A stretch of DNA of 64,000 nt from Bryum argenteum (lineage: Eukaryota; Streptophyta; Bryopsida; Bryales; Bryaceae), in assembly GCA_037043015.1 (NCBI GenBank), contig CM073321.1:9432001-9496000 (forward strand), in the 5' to 3' direction. The stretch's first letter is position 1. The number at the start of each line of letters is the position of its first letter. Below are positions 1 to 12,120 of this stretch, piece after piece. Position numbers and translations under genes: made by a program. The notes below the pieces were generated by a model that was given only the letters and a program-made list of their open reading frames with translations, ran no database searches and had not been told where the DNA came from.

Positions 1-480
1 CCTAGGCAGCTTTGGGCAAAGGGCAGAACTCGAATCCCTATGTCCAGGAATCTTCTCGTACCCATAATGACTCAAATTCCGTCTCTTCTTCTTCGAAACA
101 ATTACACGACATAGTGAGCACTGTAGGAAGGACCCAGACGCTTTGTCTTATTTCTCGATGTCTCTAAACCAAGGCTCATGTGGAGCAGGGCCCATTTTGA
201 TAAATAGGACGCCTCAAAGTCTTAAACAATGGTGGGACCGTGACGGGGAAAAAAATGGCAAGAGTTCCTTACGGAAATCCTCACTTCCGAACTCAATACC
301 TACCAAGCAATGTACACATAAAATGAATTATGTGGCTCATAGCTCTTGGAAAGTGTTCAAAATTCGGAAGTGAAATGAGACTCAATGTGTCTTCTCTTAT
401 ATACCATCCAACTCCGAATATGACCGTTGCAATTTGAAGTTGAAATGCTCCTAAACCGTTGGATGCTCAAAAGGGCCATC
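1..480. other. No gene recognised
   Basis: Only short, unsupported reading frames occur here. The base composition is mixed, without a tandem repeat, and I see no LTR ends or splice structure. Most likely it is the inner part of an old transposable element, but nothing in it is diagnostic. Confidence 0.4.
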
Positions 481-690
481 TGGCCGTTGGCGGTCGCAGG
501 ATGCGAGGGCCGGTCGCAGTGGCCGACGGCCGGTCGCCTTGGCAGACGGCCGGACCGACGGCCGGTCGTCCGGGCCGACGGCCGGACCCAAGGCCGGTCA
601 CCCGCGGCCGACGGCCGGTCGCCCTGGCCAGCCGACCGGTCGGTCGGGCCGACGGAGAGGTCGGGGACCGGTCGACGGGGAGGTTCGACC
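481..690. repeat. GC-rich minisatellite (GACGGCCGGTCG-like unit)
   Basis: The segment is a degenerate tandem array of a short unit resembling GGCCGACGGCCGGTCGC, repeated about every 12-27 bp. The unit is nearly self-complementary, so long reading frames appear on both strands with Arg/Gly/Pro-rich translations. These are composition artefacts. Similar GC-rich 'GGTCGCCC' arrays occur at 5.7 kb and 6.3-6.76 kb. Confidence 0.75.
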
Positions 691-1255
691 AATGAACGCA
701 CCCCGTTGGTCATTTACCCTTGGTAAAACGACCAGATTTTCTAAGTCACGGACGGTCCCCGGACCCCTCCCGGACGTCCGCGGGACGTCCAGACGCTGTG
801 ACATCCCTGTTCCGGACCCACGAGAGGTTTACAAATGGTTTAAACAAATGATTAAGTGGAAAATAAAGAGTGGACCACAAAAGTCTCGATGGACAGGATT
901 ATAGGCAACCTGTGTGTTCAACCTGCAAACACAACCTCTCAAGACCATTGGGGCATCACTGCCAACGGTCTCGATTACAAACGATAAAAATGGCCACGCC
1001 GGTGATTAAGCCGACCTCACCATATACAAAAACCTATAGAAAAGAAATAGCTACTACACACGAATAGAAGTCACCCAACAACGGTAAACTTCTACTTTCG
1101 GTTGGAAAATTGTCAACCTAAACACAAGTAAATCCTTTCCCAAATGGTGAGAACAATTCACTTTTGCCCCCGAGGGGGCTACGCCGGTGTCCCTTCCTAC
1201 TAGGGTTGGGCACGAAGGATTAAAAACACTCACCGAGCGCCTTGTGAGAGATGGC

Positions 1256-1277
1256 AGATTACTATAAATAGTAATCT
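1256..1277. repeat. Short perfect dyad around a TATA-like core
   Basis: Ten-base arms (AGATTACTAT and its reverse complement) flank a 2-base centre, giving an embedded CTATAAATAG. The same design recurs at 2183-2204. It could be a palindromic promoter element or a small hairpin. No transcription unit was identified next to it. Confidence 0.6.
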
Positions 1278-2182
1278 CCCTTCAATCTCCCAAGACTACA
1301 ATAGGCAAGGGGGAGACCCCCCTTGACGCTCAATATTTGAGCGGTAACACAAGCCAACCCCGAAAACCCCCTTGGTACAAAAATTTCAAAAATACCCACA
1401 ATTTACAACATAAGTGAGTTAGGCCAAATGGCCAAGAACCCCACTTCGTGTCCGGATCAGCCGGCTCACTAAGTTACCCACCCCCAACAAAATTCAACAA
1501 CATAAAATTACAAAAACCTCGTCCGGTCTTGGCTACACAAACAAACCACCGTCACTTGCATATAATCCACACACATACATGCAAGAAGTAAGGCAAATGG
1601 GACTCAGTTTTAAAGAAAACCGTTGTTTTGTCTTTTAAGTACTCAAGACTACAGATTACTATATATAATAATATGCTCCTCTTTTCTCAAAGACTGCACC
1701 TACGCAATGCACCAAATCAATTAATTCACGAAGCAATGAACTTCAATGCTCTAAGTGACCACAAGGCAATGAAGCAAAAATCAAATCAAATCAAAATTCA
1801 ATCATGAATTGAACATTCATCAAGCAAGTTCTCCTTGTATGACTCCTCAAGCTCCAAGTCCTCTTCCTTCACACCACACAAGGCTTGACAAGAAGGTTAG
1901 AACCACAAGCGCCTACCTACCACAAAACCACTTCAATGCAATTCCATTCAATAAAAATCAATTCAATATGTTTGGATTCAAATTAATGCAATTTGCAATC
2001 ACTCAAGTGGACGAAGTCCAAAAATTAATTAAAAATTCAAAGCAAGTTTCTTCAACCTAATTACTCAATCAAATTAAACACCATTAAGTCCAAGCAACCA
2101 ACCATTGAGGAAAAGACCCAAACCACACCAACCACTAAGCAAAAACCAAAACAATCAAACTTGGATTTGAGCAAGAAATCAC

Positions 2183-2204
2183 AGCTTACTATTTATAGTA
2201 AGCT
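2183..2204. repeat. Second dyad of the same design
   Basis: Arms AGCTTACTAT and its reverse complement flank a TT centre. It differs from the copy at 1256-1277 by compensated arm changes, because the third base changes in both arms. That keeps the dyad intact. Confidence 0.6.
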
Positions 2205-2960
2205 GGTCTTTTTTCTTTAATTCAAATACCTAAAAAGGAGACAAACAATAGCAACAAAATTTAGAGCAGATGCATCCAACCCTCCCGGCAGACGCACCAA
2301 TTATGTGAGCCTAATTCCCGGTGGCCGGGTTTCAAGCCACAAGTTTGGGCCGTGGGGGTGGAGTGCAATAACAATTAGCCTTCCAAGCAATGTCCTTTTG
2401 ACTTCTATCTTAGAAATTTCAGCGCATCTTTCAACTAGATCTAACTAGATACCTAGATCTTACCTAGATCTAACTTGTATTAACATCCCTTCTTCTTGAT
2501 CCCCATACAACCCATTACCATATGAAGGATAACAAGTCCTTAAACATGCAACTCTTAGTTGAACACAAATTAGGGTTGGGTGGAAATTTTCGGGCAGCGC
2601 TTCTGCGCTGATTACAATTTCCCAACTTTTTAACCTAAATATATGAATTCAGCCTAAATTTGGGCAGCGCTTCCACACTACCCTTACACGTGGTGCATAT
2701 TAACTACCCAAAACAGTAATTCAGCAGGGCGTATTCATTCAACGAAACAACATCACGTCATTATGAAGCAACACAAATAAGGGACAAAACAATCAATTTT
2801 TTCGGCAAATAAATTGCCGTTTCTCAAGATAAAGTTCACAGATTCTACCTTGTTCAATCCACACCATCTAGCAAAGAAGGATAATGCATGGAGAGTGAAG
2901 AATCGGGTAAGAGGGCTCCCTCCGTAATTTCACCCTGTCCTCCTTCCGTATTATCATGGA

Positions 2961-3660
2961 GGAAGGGAACATGGCATCGTAGTCGTATCTTGCCTCAAAT
3001 TCCCAACCACGAGCTTGCCTTCAAACTCCAAGCTGATTGTCGGAGGCTGGGTTGAACTGCTGATCGATCAGCTCGTGAGCTGGCGCTACTGCCGATGCAT
3101 CGTCGGTGATGCTGGCTGGCCTCCGAGGTCGCTTGTGCTGGCCGTTCCAATGCCGACAACGATACCGATCGGCGCTGTATCACCGTAAATGGAGGCTGCT
3201 CCGGTACCGAAGTCGGCTGCTTCCGATCGTTATCGCTGTTACCGTGGCGGTGGTCGTCGTCGATCTTGCTCCATGGCCGGCGTGATCTGCTCCGTCGCTG
3301 ATGCTTCCTTTCCGTGCTTCGGAGATGCTCCCTCGAACTCCGGCTGGTACCTCGCGATCGCCGTTACCGTTGTCGCTGTGCGACGCGGTTGAATTGCCGG
3401 CACTCGTGCTGGTCTCTGCCGGTTGCAGCTCCGTCACAGCTCCGGCCCTTGCTGCCGATCGGTCTGCCACATCGCCGACGTTCTGCTGCCCTAATTGCTG
3501 ACTCCGACCGCAGCTCCGATGCTAGCTCGTCCCCCTCGTCGTCGTCGCCTGCTCAGGTCGGTGGTTGCCGCTCGATCTGGCTGGTACTTACGCCGATCGC
3601 CGTGTTGTTGGCGGTGGTGCCGGACCGGCTGCTGCCTTAGTCCACGGTTCTGCAACCCAA
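2961..3660. other. GC-rich block, function unknown
   Basis: This is a GC-rich island inside AT-rich DNA. Overlapping open frames exist in several frames of both strands (for example 3180-3470 on -, 3314-3640 on +), as expected from composition. Translations are Arg/Ser/Ala-rich without a recognisable domain. It resembles the GC-rich leader regions of the gene units farther right, but I see no sequence match to them. Confidence 0.35.
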
Positions 3661-5208
3661 ACCCTCGCACTCTTCTTCTACTGCCATACATCGACTTCTA
3701 CAAAAATACCTACCAAAAACGTGACTCCACAGACAGTTCTAGATCTCAACCAGATCTATCGTCACACACAATTCAACACCAATCCCTAGATCCACACGCA
3801 AAATTATGAAAAAAAAACCAAGCAACACCAAAAAACTAGCCTAACGGCTCCCCTTCCGACTAACTCCCTCCCTGGCTGATCCAGGGAGATTGAAGCAAAA
3901 AGCTTCATCCGTCCAATTGGACGGACTTCCATCCATAGCTTTTCCTAAACAATTAGGCAAGATAAGGGCACCAAACCTCATACTAGGGGTTTTGTAGAAG
4001 GTAAGGGCAAAATGGGGCACCCCAACCCCTACTTAGAAATACGTAATCGCTAGACCACACTAAAAACTCGCCATTTAATATATTGGCGTTCAACAAAAAT
4101 ACCAATTTGGTATAAATTAGAGCAAGGCCGGGCCGCTTGTGCCAAAACCCCCTTCGAGACCACGGTTATTTCGTGAATCTACGAAATGAGCTAAAAAGCC
4201 TAATTAAACCCTGGAAACACACCAATTACGCACTAACCCTTGCGGGAGTGCATTCCCGCTAGAGTGAACCGTTTTGCGAGTCCACATGACATGATATATA
4301 TTTTATTATATGGTGTATATCTTAGCAAGTCATTTTGTGCCTAACTATTTAAAGTAATTGATAAAATGTGTATTGAGTTACAGAGTCTTAGCCTCTTTAA
4401 TGCATCAAACACTTTAATATCTACGAATTTAGAATTTAATCATGTCAATCAATTTCTAGCATTTAGATATGATACTATCTTTGCAGCAAAATTTCACCAT
4501 ATATTCGAACATCACATTCAAGAACAAATTTTAGTTTCTTGTAAGATCAGTGGAGTCTTTAATAACTTTTAACTTCTCCATGTACAATATCCGAGTATAT
4601 ATATGCTAATAGATTATCCTTGCAATTAGTTTACGGCCCCATAACATTATAATATTGGTTAAAATGATTGAGGGGAGGCATTTGAAAATTTTGGCGGGTT
4701 AAGTATTAACGCCTTCTAATACAATTAAGAGAAAGGGGTTCGTGCATATAGCCTAGTAACAAGTGAGGGAAAAAGTTGCTTGTCAAATTAAAGGGTGATA
4801 TATAACATATTATAGATTTGGCAAAAAATTGAGTGACCACCATATGAAGGTAAATATTATAAGTCGACAACAATAACCATTTACAAACATTCTAATGAAC
4901 CAATTACTCATAGTAATATTTAACCCATTATTTGTGAATGACGTGCAAGTATTTGATATCCCTTGCCCATCTTATGATGAATAAATCAAACTTAAATATC
5001 ATGATAGTCAAGATATTTTCAACACTTGTATTCACTACTAAGACTTTATAGGAACTTGAAATAAGCGTACCTTTACTCTACTTGTCTTAGGCTCACTTTA
5101 CATTGTGGACCCTCAAGATTGACCATTTGGCTTTACAATACCTTGATGAAAGGAGAATGATCCCTAACTTCAAAGTCCCCAAAGTATGCTAATTTATCCA
5201 TAATGGAT
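3661..5208. other. AT-rich stretch, no gene seen
   Basis: The stretch has a few short frames of up to 68 codons and no domain, repeat array or mobile-element end that I can support. Confidence 0.4.
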
Positions 5209-5300
5209 AATGATTTTATGGTCTCCTTGATTGTAGTTGAGTGGAAGTAAATGCCTCAACTCAACTACTATCAAGGAGACCATGAGGCTCAAAAATCATT
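5209..5300. repeat. Fold-back hairpin (~92 bp)
   Basis: Arms of roughly 33 bp with few mismatches (left arm running through TATGGTCTCCTTGAT, right arm its complement) flank a loop of about 17 bases. The outer ends AATGATTTT and AAAAATCATT also pair. This fits a tiny fold-back element or MITE remnant. No target-site duplication is clear. Confidence 0.7.
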
Positions 5301-5689
5301 GATTGGCTAGAGTACAATCATTTAAAAGGAAAGGAGGAAAAAGGGGAGGGTAAAAGAGAGAATGATGAGAATTTTATTTTAAAATTGAGATTAAACTTGT
5401 ATGGGTCTAAATCCATCTTGCACCAGAAGAGTGTCCAAGGCACTCAAAAATTCATTTATCATTTATCATGGTCACAAGTCTTGGCTAAAAGCCATGACCA
5501 TGACAATCATTTTCATTTCATTATAGAAATGTGAAGAAGCGGAGAATATGAAATTTGAAGAAGATGGGGAATGAAAAATGAAGGGAGATTTAAGGGAAAT
5601 AAGGGGGAACGGGGAAGATGCTTGTAGCGGTGAATTCGAAATTTTAATATGAGGGATTGAGGGATTGCGTAAAAGAGGATCCAAGAGCA

Positions 5690-5815
5690 AGAGCGGGAGC
5701 TCTTGTGCACTCGCCCCTCCAGACTGCCGGTCGCCCCAAACCGCACTTGCAGCGGACCGGCGATCGCCCATGCAGGACCCGCGGTCGCGCATGCGGGACC
5801 CGCGATCGCCCATGA
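5690..5815. repeat. GC-rich 'GGTCGCCC/GCGATCGC' repeat patch
   Basis: This short patch of degenerate repeats resembles CCGGTCGCCC and GCGATCGCCCATG. It is related in style to the arrays at 481-690 and 6285-6760 and lies within otherwise AT-rich DNA. Confidence 0.5.
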
Positions 5816-6169
5816 ACATTCTGTAATTGGAATCTATTCTAAAAAATAAATTCAAAATCTAACGATGGTTGAAGGAGATCTATCTCTTCGAAAATCACCC
5901 ACTATTTCACTTTTTTCATCGTAGAAATATCATTGCAAAGCCAATACTAAAATTATCTGGATCAAGATACTTCCAACTACAAAGATTGTGGGATGCATCT
6001 AAAGATCACACTTGTGCAAAACAAATCATGCAAAAACATTTTTGATGTCACATAATAGGCTTGCAATGGTAAAACATGCCAAATGTATAAAAACCCAAAG
6101 AACAAATACTCCCTTTATTAAAATGCATGCCATTTTTTTATACTTAATTGTATGGGTCTGAAATTTTTA

Positions 6170-6262
6170 CCACATAAACTAGACTTAATTTGGAACCCAG
6201 CCTAAGTGATTTTGTCAGAAACAGAGTCCAAATGAAAAAGTTATGGCTCTTCAAAGTTCATG
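6170..6262 (+). repeat. Dispersed repeat, copy 1 (paired with 38,205-38,290)
   Basis: The sequence starting AAACTAGACTTAATTTGGA and running through the AAGTTATGGCTCTTCAAA segment matches 38,205-38,290 with scattered substitutions. In both places a GC-rich region follows downstream, which suggests the two are the same part of one transposon family. Confidence 0.65.
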
Positions 6263-6284
6263 TCCTTCGTTCAAAGAGGGTAGA

Positions 6285-6760
6285 GTGCCAGTCGCCCTTT
6301 GAGCTACGTTCGCCCATCGACTGTATCTGCGGTCGCCCCATTGAGCGACGTTTGCCCATCGAATGTATCAGCGGTCGCCCCTACGTACAGGAGGGGTACA
6401 TATAGGCTCGCGGACACTTTGTCCTTGCCCATCAGGTAGACCGCCGGTCGCCCTCTCAGCTACGTTCGCCCATCAGCTGGATCGGCGGTCGCCCCACTGA
6501 GCGACGTTTGCCCATCGGCTGTATCGGCGGTCGCCCCAACAGGAGGGGTACAAATAGGCTCGCGGACACTTTGTCCTTGCCCATCAGGTCGCGTAGAAGC
6601 GGTTGCCACGGCGACCGCCGGTCCCCCTACTGGACCGCTGGTCGCCTACGCGCGGCAGCCCAGGACGATCTACAATCGCCGCAGGCGACCGACGTTCGCC
6701 CCTATGCTACTGTCGGTCGCCTAGCGAGGTCGCCTACCCGCGGTCGCCGACTATGACGTG
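6285..6760. repeat. ~152-bp direct repeats with nested GGTCGCCC motifs
   Basis: A long unit ending in AGGAGGGGTACA...AGGCTCGCGGACACTTTGTCC occurs twice, about 152 bp apart (6388 and 6541). Each is built from shorter nested pieces such as TACGTTCGCCCATC and GGTCGCCCCA. The copies differ by point changes and a short indel. Open frames across it are repeat artefacts. Confidence 0.7.
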
Positions 6761-6957
6761 TATTTTTATTTTCCACGTTATTATCGACCCTACGCCACGT
6801 AGGAAAATAGCTTTTTACCTCAATGTCACTGTCAACAAGTTTTTTTCTATGCAATTTTTGGTACGGTCGACATTTCCGTCGATCGGACGTCTAACAAACA
6901 TGTCCAATACGACAATTCAGACAGACATTTCGAAAAGTGTGTCTAATAAGACAACCC

Positions 6958-7206
6958 TGCCTATGGCTGGCGATGCGAGCTGGCGGGAAGCCGGCAGGGA
7001 GCCGGCTGAGAGAGGCCATTCAAAAATGGGCCGGAAGCTGGCGCCAACGGGCGGCGAGCTGCCCTGCGCCTTGATGGCGGCGTGGGGCTGCTGCCCGGCC
7101 TGCCCTGCGCGACGTGGCAGCGTCGGGCCGCTGCCCGGGCTGCCCCCGGGGTGCTCGCTGCCCAAATGTATGGAGCCCTACTACCTAGGGTGCGCCATTG
7201 GTTCAT
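6958..7206 (-). other. Truncated GC-rich leader start (unit 'Z')
   Basis: On the - strand, beginning at 7206 with CTCAATGAACCAATGG, this segment matches the start of the unit D leader (47,357-47,600) closely, including the GGGCAGCG repeats, the CGCGCAGGGCAGGC block and CAGCTCGCATC. The match stops near 6958, where unrelated DNA begins. I read it as the 5' end of a fifth gene unit whose remainder has been lost or replaced. Confidence 0.7.
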
Positions 7207-8664
7207 TGAGAAAATTAAAGTGTGATTATTAATTTTCCTATTCTTTTATTCTTTATTTGTTTATTTTTAAAACTTATAATCAGTGCGTGTAAAACATGAT
7301 TGACTTATTAATGAAATTTTCGTAGAATTATCTTTGTGTTTCAACAAATTCCATGGACTAATAATTACTTATCTCGGGAATTAAAATCAATCATATTATC
7401 CTAAAGTCTATCTATATTTCCACTATTTTTCAATTTCATAATAAATTTGAAAACTATAAATCCAATGATTAAAATAAATTACGTCTGAAATATATTTTAA
7501 TTAAGAAATTAAGAAATAATTGCGTAATGCAACTAACTTATTTGTTTCAAAATCATTTATTAAAATTTTAATTATACATAGGCTAATAAATAATTTATTA
7601 CTCTTTCTATCACACTTTCTAACGATGAGCTAAATAATTCACTATAGATTAATCTAAGTAATAATTCAAATCAAATCTTAGAATAACACATACAAAATAA
7701 GTGAATACTATAACTACAATAATAAATATATTTTACGAGATACTAGTCTTTGAAGATTTGACATCAAATAAACCAATAATGATCTTAGAAAAATTTCGCT
7801 TGAAATATCTTAATTCTAATCTTAAGGAACAAACTTTTAATGAAATTCTTGAACATTATAGGTACTATACCAAACTTCATTTACCTAATATTTATTTTAA
7901 TATACCACAACAAATTCAATAAATAAATAAGTTAACGAGCGACAAAACATATTTACCACTAAAAAAATAAACTAGGAATATTGCAGTTACAACAATTTTA
8001 ATCCTAGAACACCTCTGTTAAGAATTATTAGTAGTATACGTAAGATTATTGAACGTAATTTTCCAAATACTTATGTTAGAATAAATGTACAGAAAAATAA
8101 AATTAGGATACTACTTTTAGAATGTTTTAGTCCTATTCTTATACTACCACATCAAATTTAGTAAATAATTTTGTTATAAGCCCTTACTTATTTACTAAAT
8201 ATGAACCTTAGTATACTTTAGTTTAAATATAATGCAACTAATATCTACGATTAAAAATCAACTATTTTAATAATTCTTTCATACCGGAAACAATGTAGCA
8301 AATATTATATGTAATGTTATTAGCGTAGTACGATTATTATGGCTATGAATAGGGTATAAATATTTATTCTTATAATTTTATACAAAGCTAAATCATTTAT
8401 ATAAATTTAAATTAAACAATAATATTTTTGTAAAGTGAATTCATCTAATATTTTTTATTTTAATGTAGATTTTACTTTATTGCGTATCAATTGATATAAA
8501 TTTTACATAAATTTAACATTTTACACATTAAATTTATAAAAAAACTTATTTATTCACATGAGACAATAGTTATAATTCAATATACAGTATATTTCAAATA
8601 CATAAACCATTTATAAATCATGTAGCTGGGCATGTACTTTTCTCTAATATCATTCTAATCATAC

Positions 8665-8688
8665 AAAAAAAAAAAAAAAAAAAAAAAA
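8665..8688. repeat. Poly(A) run, 24 bases
   Basis: This is an uninterrupted run of 24 A. The matching site in the right spacer arm (near 46,430) has a short T-rich tract instead, so the run expanded here or contracted there. Confidence 0.9.
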
Positions 8689-9621
8689 TACAAAGTATTT
8701 TAATTTAAATAAATTTAGAAATTATAATAGATCCCGACAGACTAAAATATATCTAAAATTATATGGTTTAATAATAGTCTTATATAAATGACAAATCAAA
8801 TTTGTATAGATGAATAATAAACAATCTACAAAAACCTCATCGAAATAAACAATTTTGATCAACATTTCATAAATATTTATTTAATATTAAGTTAGATATA
8901 CATCTCATTCGTATTATACGATTGACTTATTTTACGAGTAATTTTATGTTAATATATACTTACCTAGCTGCGTCAAATATACCGCAGCATTAACGATAAT
9001 CTTCTTTGCGGCAACTTTAGTATCCATACAAACGAATTCATCCTGATTAAAATTTGTAAGAAAAGCAGATATACATTCTCTAATAAAACTCGTTCTATTT
9101 TTTTCTAAGTCTTATTTGAACTCGAATATGTTGTTTGCATGGAATCCACTCTGAACAACTTCTCTATATACTTAGTATAACCCCATTCGACTATTCTAAA
9201 GGTTAGCTATTGGGAAAGGTCGACATTTGCAAACTCTATTTTGCAACGCAATCTGCCATCACCTTCACAACGACATAATAGGTAGAATAAGGCAGTTACA
9301 TGCTTACAAAGCAAAGCATACAATGACGAAAAGCAAAAGTATTATCCAAAACCTGTAAGTTGCATTGTAACGAAAAGCAGCGGTACGTTAACACAAATTG
9401 AATTCAAATTCTCAATTTTACTAGAGACAAAAAATAATCTTGTGCGTCACTTTTAAATTAGTTATCTATTTAATTCATATCATAAGTATTACTTATTTTA
9501 CAAAGTTATTTTTGATTTTAACTTTCATGCTTTAGGATTAAATAATGAAATAAACATTGTCTTGAATATTTAAGTAAGTCCCTTTGTAAGAAATTGAACC
9601 CATACTATTCTTATGTATAAA

Positions 9622-9954
9622 GGCACCACAAGCCTTGGCTTGGTGGTTGGGGCTCATGGCCCCCAATGAGGAGGTCTTGGTTCCATTCCCCATGTCGGAG
9701 TGGTGCTCACCACTATAGTCCACCCAACTATTGTATGGGTACCTCAAAGTCCTTTGGGGGGATACTATGTCAAGTATCCTCAAGGCACTAGTAACTAGGC
9801 TAGAAACTAGCGTAGTTATAGTGTCCATCCTCGAGAGGGGGAAGTAGTATTGTTCCAGTTTCCCCTTGTCCGGTGGCCATCGGGATATTAGCATTACGAA
9901 CGGACACTTCATTCACGCCAGCCCCTTAGAAAGGGACCGGAGTTTCTATCTATC
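9622..9954 (+). mobile_element. tRNA-type SINE, 333 bp, with target-site duplication
   Basis: The insertion is flanked by a perfect 10-bp direct repeat, TATGTATAAA (9612-9621 and 9955-9964). The other spacer arm (45,490 region, inverse) has exactly one copy of that site and no insertion, which gives a natural empty-site control. The 5' part carries pol III promoter-like boxes: an A-box-like GGCTTGGTGGTTGG near 9637 and a B-box-like GGTTCCATTCC near 9679. The 3' end finishes in a short TATC repeat. There is no poly(A) tail. Reading frames inside, including a 124-codon one on the - strand, are not genes. Confidence 0.9.
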
Positions 9955-11881
9955 TATGTATAAAATAATTTGACCTAATGAAATCATAAGAATAAGATTT
10001 ATGAAAACCAATTTAAGATATGAAATTTTAAGGCACTGAACTTTCTTAAGCTTAAGCGTAAGCTTAATCGAATCGAATCAACTTTATACTATATTGTTCT
10101 TGTAATAGTTATTGTGAGTCATAAATATATGAAACTCTTTACGCCTTATTATGTTATATTCCATGCAAATATAATATATAATATAATTTATATTTATTTT
10201 AAGTATTCTTCTTAAAATCAAACATTTTTATTTTTAAAAAACGTTCATACTACAAAATTTAAAAGTCCTACTTCATTTGACATTTTAATATTAGTCAATA
10301 CGGAAATCCTAATAATAATATTATATATAGATTTTGTAAGTTAAACACAATTAAAGTTAAATGTATTTACAAAGTACAATTAACTTTACTCAAGTTCTAT
10401 TCTCATCTATTTGTTAAATTAAGAATGTGGCTCCAAAATGCTCTTCATGCTCAATGTTACTCTTGTTTTCTTTCAAAGAACTTGAAATCACATGATCGCA
10501 GACGTTGATTGCTAAGACATTAAGGATTGTAAAGCTTAGTTAGATTTTAAATAAAGAACATCTATTGAAATTATACTTTTAAATGTATAAGCTTCTTTGA
10601 AAGACTATCTTACTGTACTTTACAATATATCATTATGCATTAACGACGTCACACTGCATTGTGAATTTATATTTACTTATACATTATAAGCCTACATTTT
10701 CTAGAAAATCAGCATTAAGTAAAATTTATTTATAATTTTAGATTAAAGCTAAAGAGGTACTACAAATAAAATTTGTGAAGAACAATGCCTGAAATGATTT
10801 ATTTTTATCGTCTAAAAATTAGTCAAACATATTCATTTGCATCATGTGTATATTAGATTACATATTTTTAAAATGTTCAATATCTAACTTAAATAAACAC
10901 GAAAATTATCTAAAGGATGTTTTGTATTAGAGTAAAACTATACTCTTATATTACTTCAAATTTAGAAATAACTTCATAACAGAATGTTAAATAAATATTT
11001 GCGTTGACGTTAAAATATTTTAGTTAATGATTACTTTATATAATCAATTACAAGATAATGTTAAAGTTTGATCTGCGATATAACCGAACATATTGCGCAA
11101 TGAAGTCAAGTCCACAGATGTTTCATTACCCTAAGACTTATGGTATACATTTATCATCAACATATCCTAATTGTTTACAACAAGAACAAGATAGATGTCG
11201 AACATTGGGAGTTATGTAAAATTAATAATTTGTTTTTTGCTTTGCTTGTATTGAGCAGAAAAACCTTTATGCTCGCTTGTTTGAACATCGCATATTATCG
11301 CATTGCGAGATGAAGTGTAAATGATTAACAAAAACCAACAAGAAAAGTTTCATTGTATGAAAGTATACATTGTGAACATCTGTGTATAAGAGTACGTGAC
11401 TTATATATTTGTAGAATAGCTGCTTAATTTGTCACATGTATTGAATGTACTGATGTTGTATACGCCTAAAAATACACAAAATTATGTAAAAAAAAATGAT
11501 ACCTGTTGATAGATGTTTAGAAAAAGTTTAATGTAAATACTTGTACTAATAGATTAAAAAATAATTATAAATAATAAGAATTATTGATTACAATATCGTC
11601 AAAATATATGTTAACATAATAATGTTGTGAAGTTCATTTGCAAATGTACTTTTATATTTACTCCTTTAATTTGAATTTATTGAAATGTATATTATTGTTT
11701 TTGAACAGCCTTGCTATATACACTGTTGTGTTAACGAAGAAGCTTGTCATCCAATTTCCTTTCAGCGATTAGAATTACGCAATATACAAAATGTTGTCAG
11801 TAACTAAGGTCGTGCTTGTTTCGTATATTTTTTAATTCGCTAGTATTTAGAATGTTTTTGAGCCTGTTAAGTTTCTAAGAA

Positions 11882-12120
11882 TTGGTCATTTGTGTTATTG
11901 AGATCAAATTATTTTTATTAAAATCGTCAGGAATAATTTCGTTATTCTACATAGCAACAACATGCAAAAATATTGCAATGCTCGAATATATGATTTTGAT
12001 TGAAACATTCCTGACATTTATGCAAGCAAGAAACGATGATATATCCGAATATTTTGCGGATGAATCGATTATGACTGAATTATAATACGCATGTCTAGCT
12101 GCAAGGAATTTAGTATGGCT
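11882..12120 (+). pseudogene. Conserved ORF fragment in spacer, copy 1
   Basis: The frame encodes a segment containing MQARNDDISEYFADESIMTEL, followed by a TAA and then a readable continuation (YACLAARNL). The same protein segment recurs at 12,517-12,768 (+) and 24,325-24,128 (-). Differences between copies fall largely at third codon positions (AAC/AAT, ATA/ATT, TAT/TAC, GAA/GAG), which suggests past protein-level constraint. I do not recognise the family. No intact version is present in the window. Confidence 0.5.

Larger units (their letters stand above)
721..2960. other. Non-coding stretch with two TATA-like hairpins
   Basis: I see no gene here. The sequence is A/C-rich on the + strand over 1.5-2.2 kb. 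Two short dyads with identical architecture stand out at 1256-1277 and 2183-2204, and a degenerate relative lies near 1650. The stretch is probably retroelement-derived, but no LTR pair, primer-binding site or polymerase motif could be found. Confidence 0.4.

Noticed and set aside
357..904. Several overlapping 60-121 aa ORFs near the left edge
   Set aside because: They are open because of the GC-rich, self-complementary minisatellite. Frames on both strands overlap and have no domain.
9538..9912. 124-aa ORF on the - strand
   Set aside because: It lies across the SINE and its flank and is interrupted relative to the empty site in the other arm.
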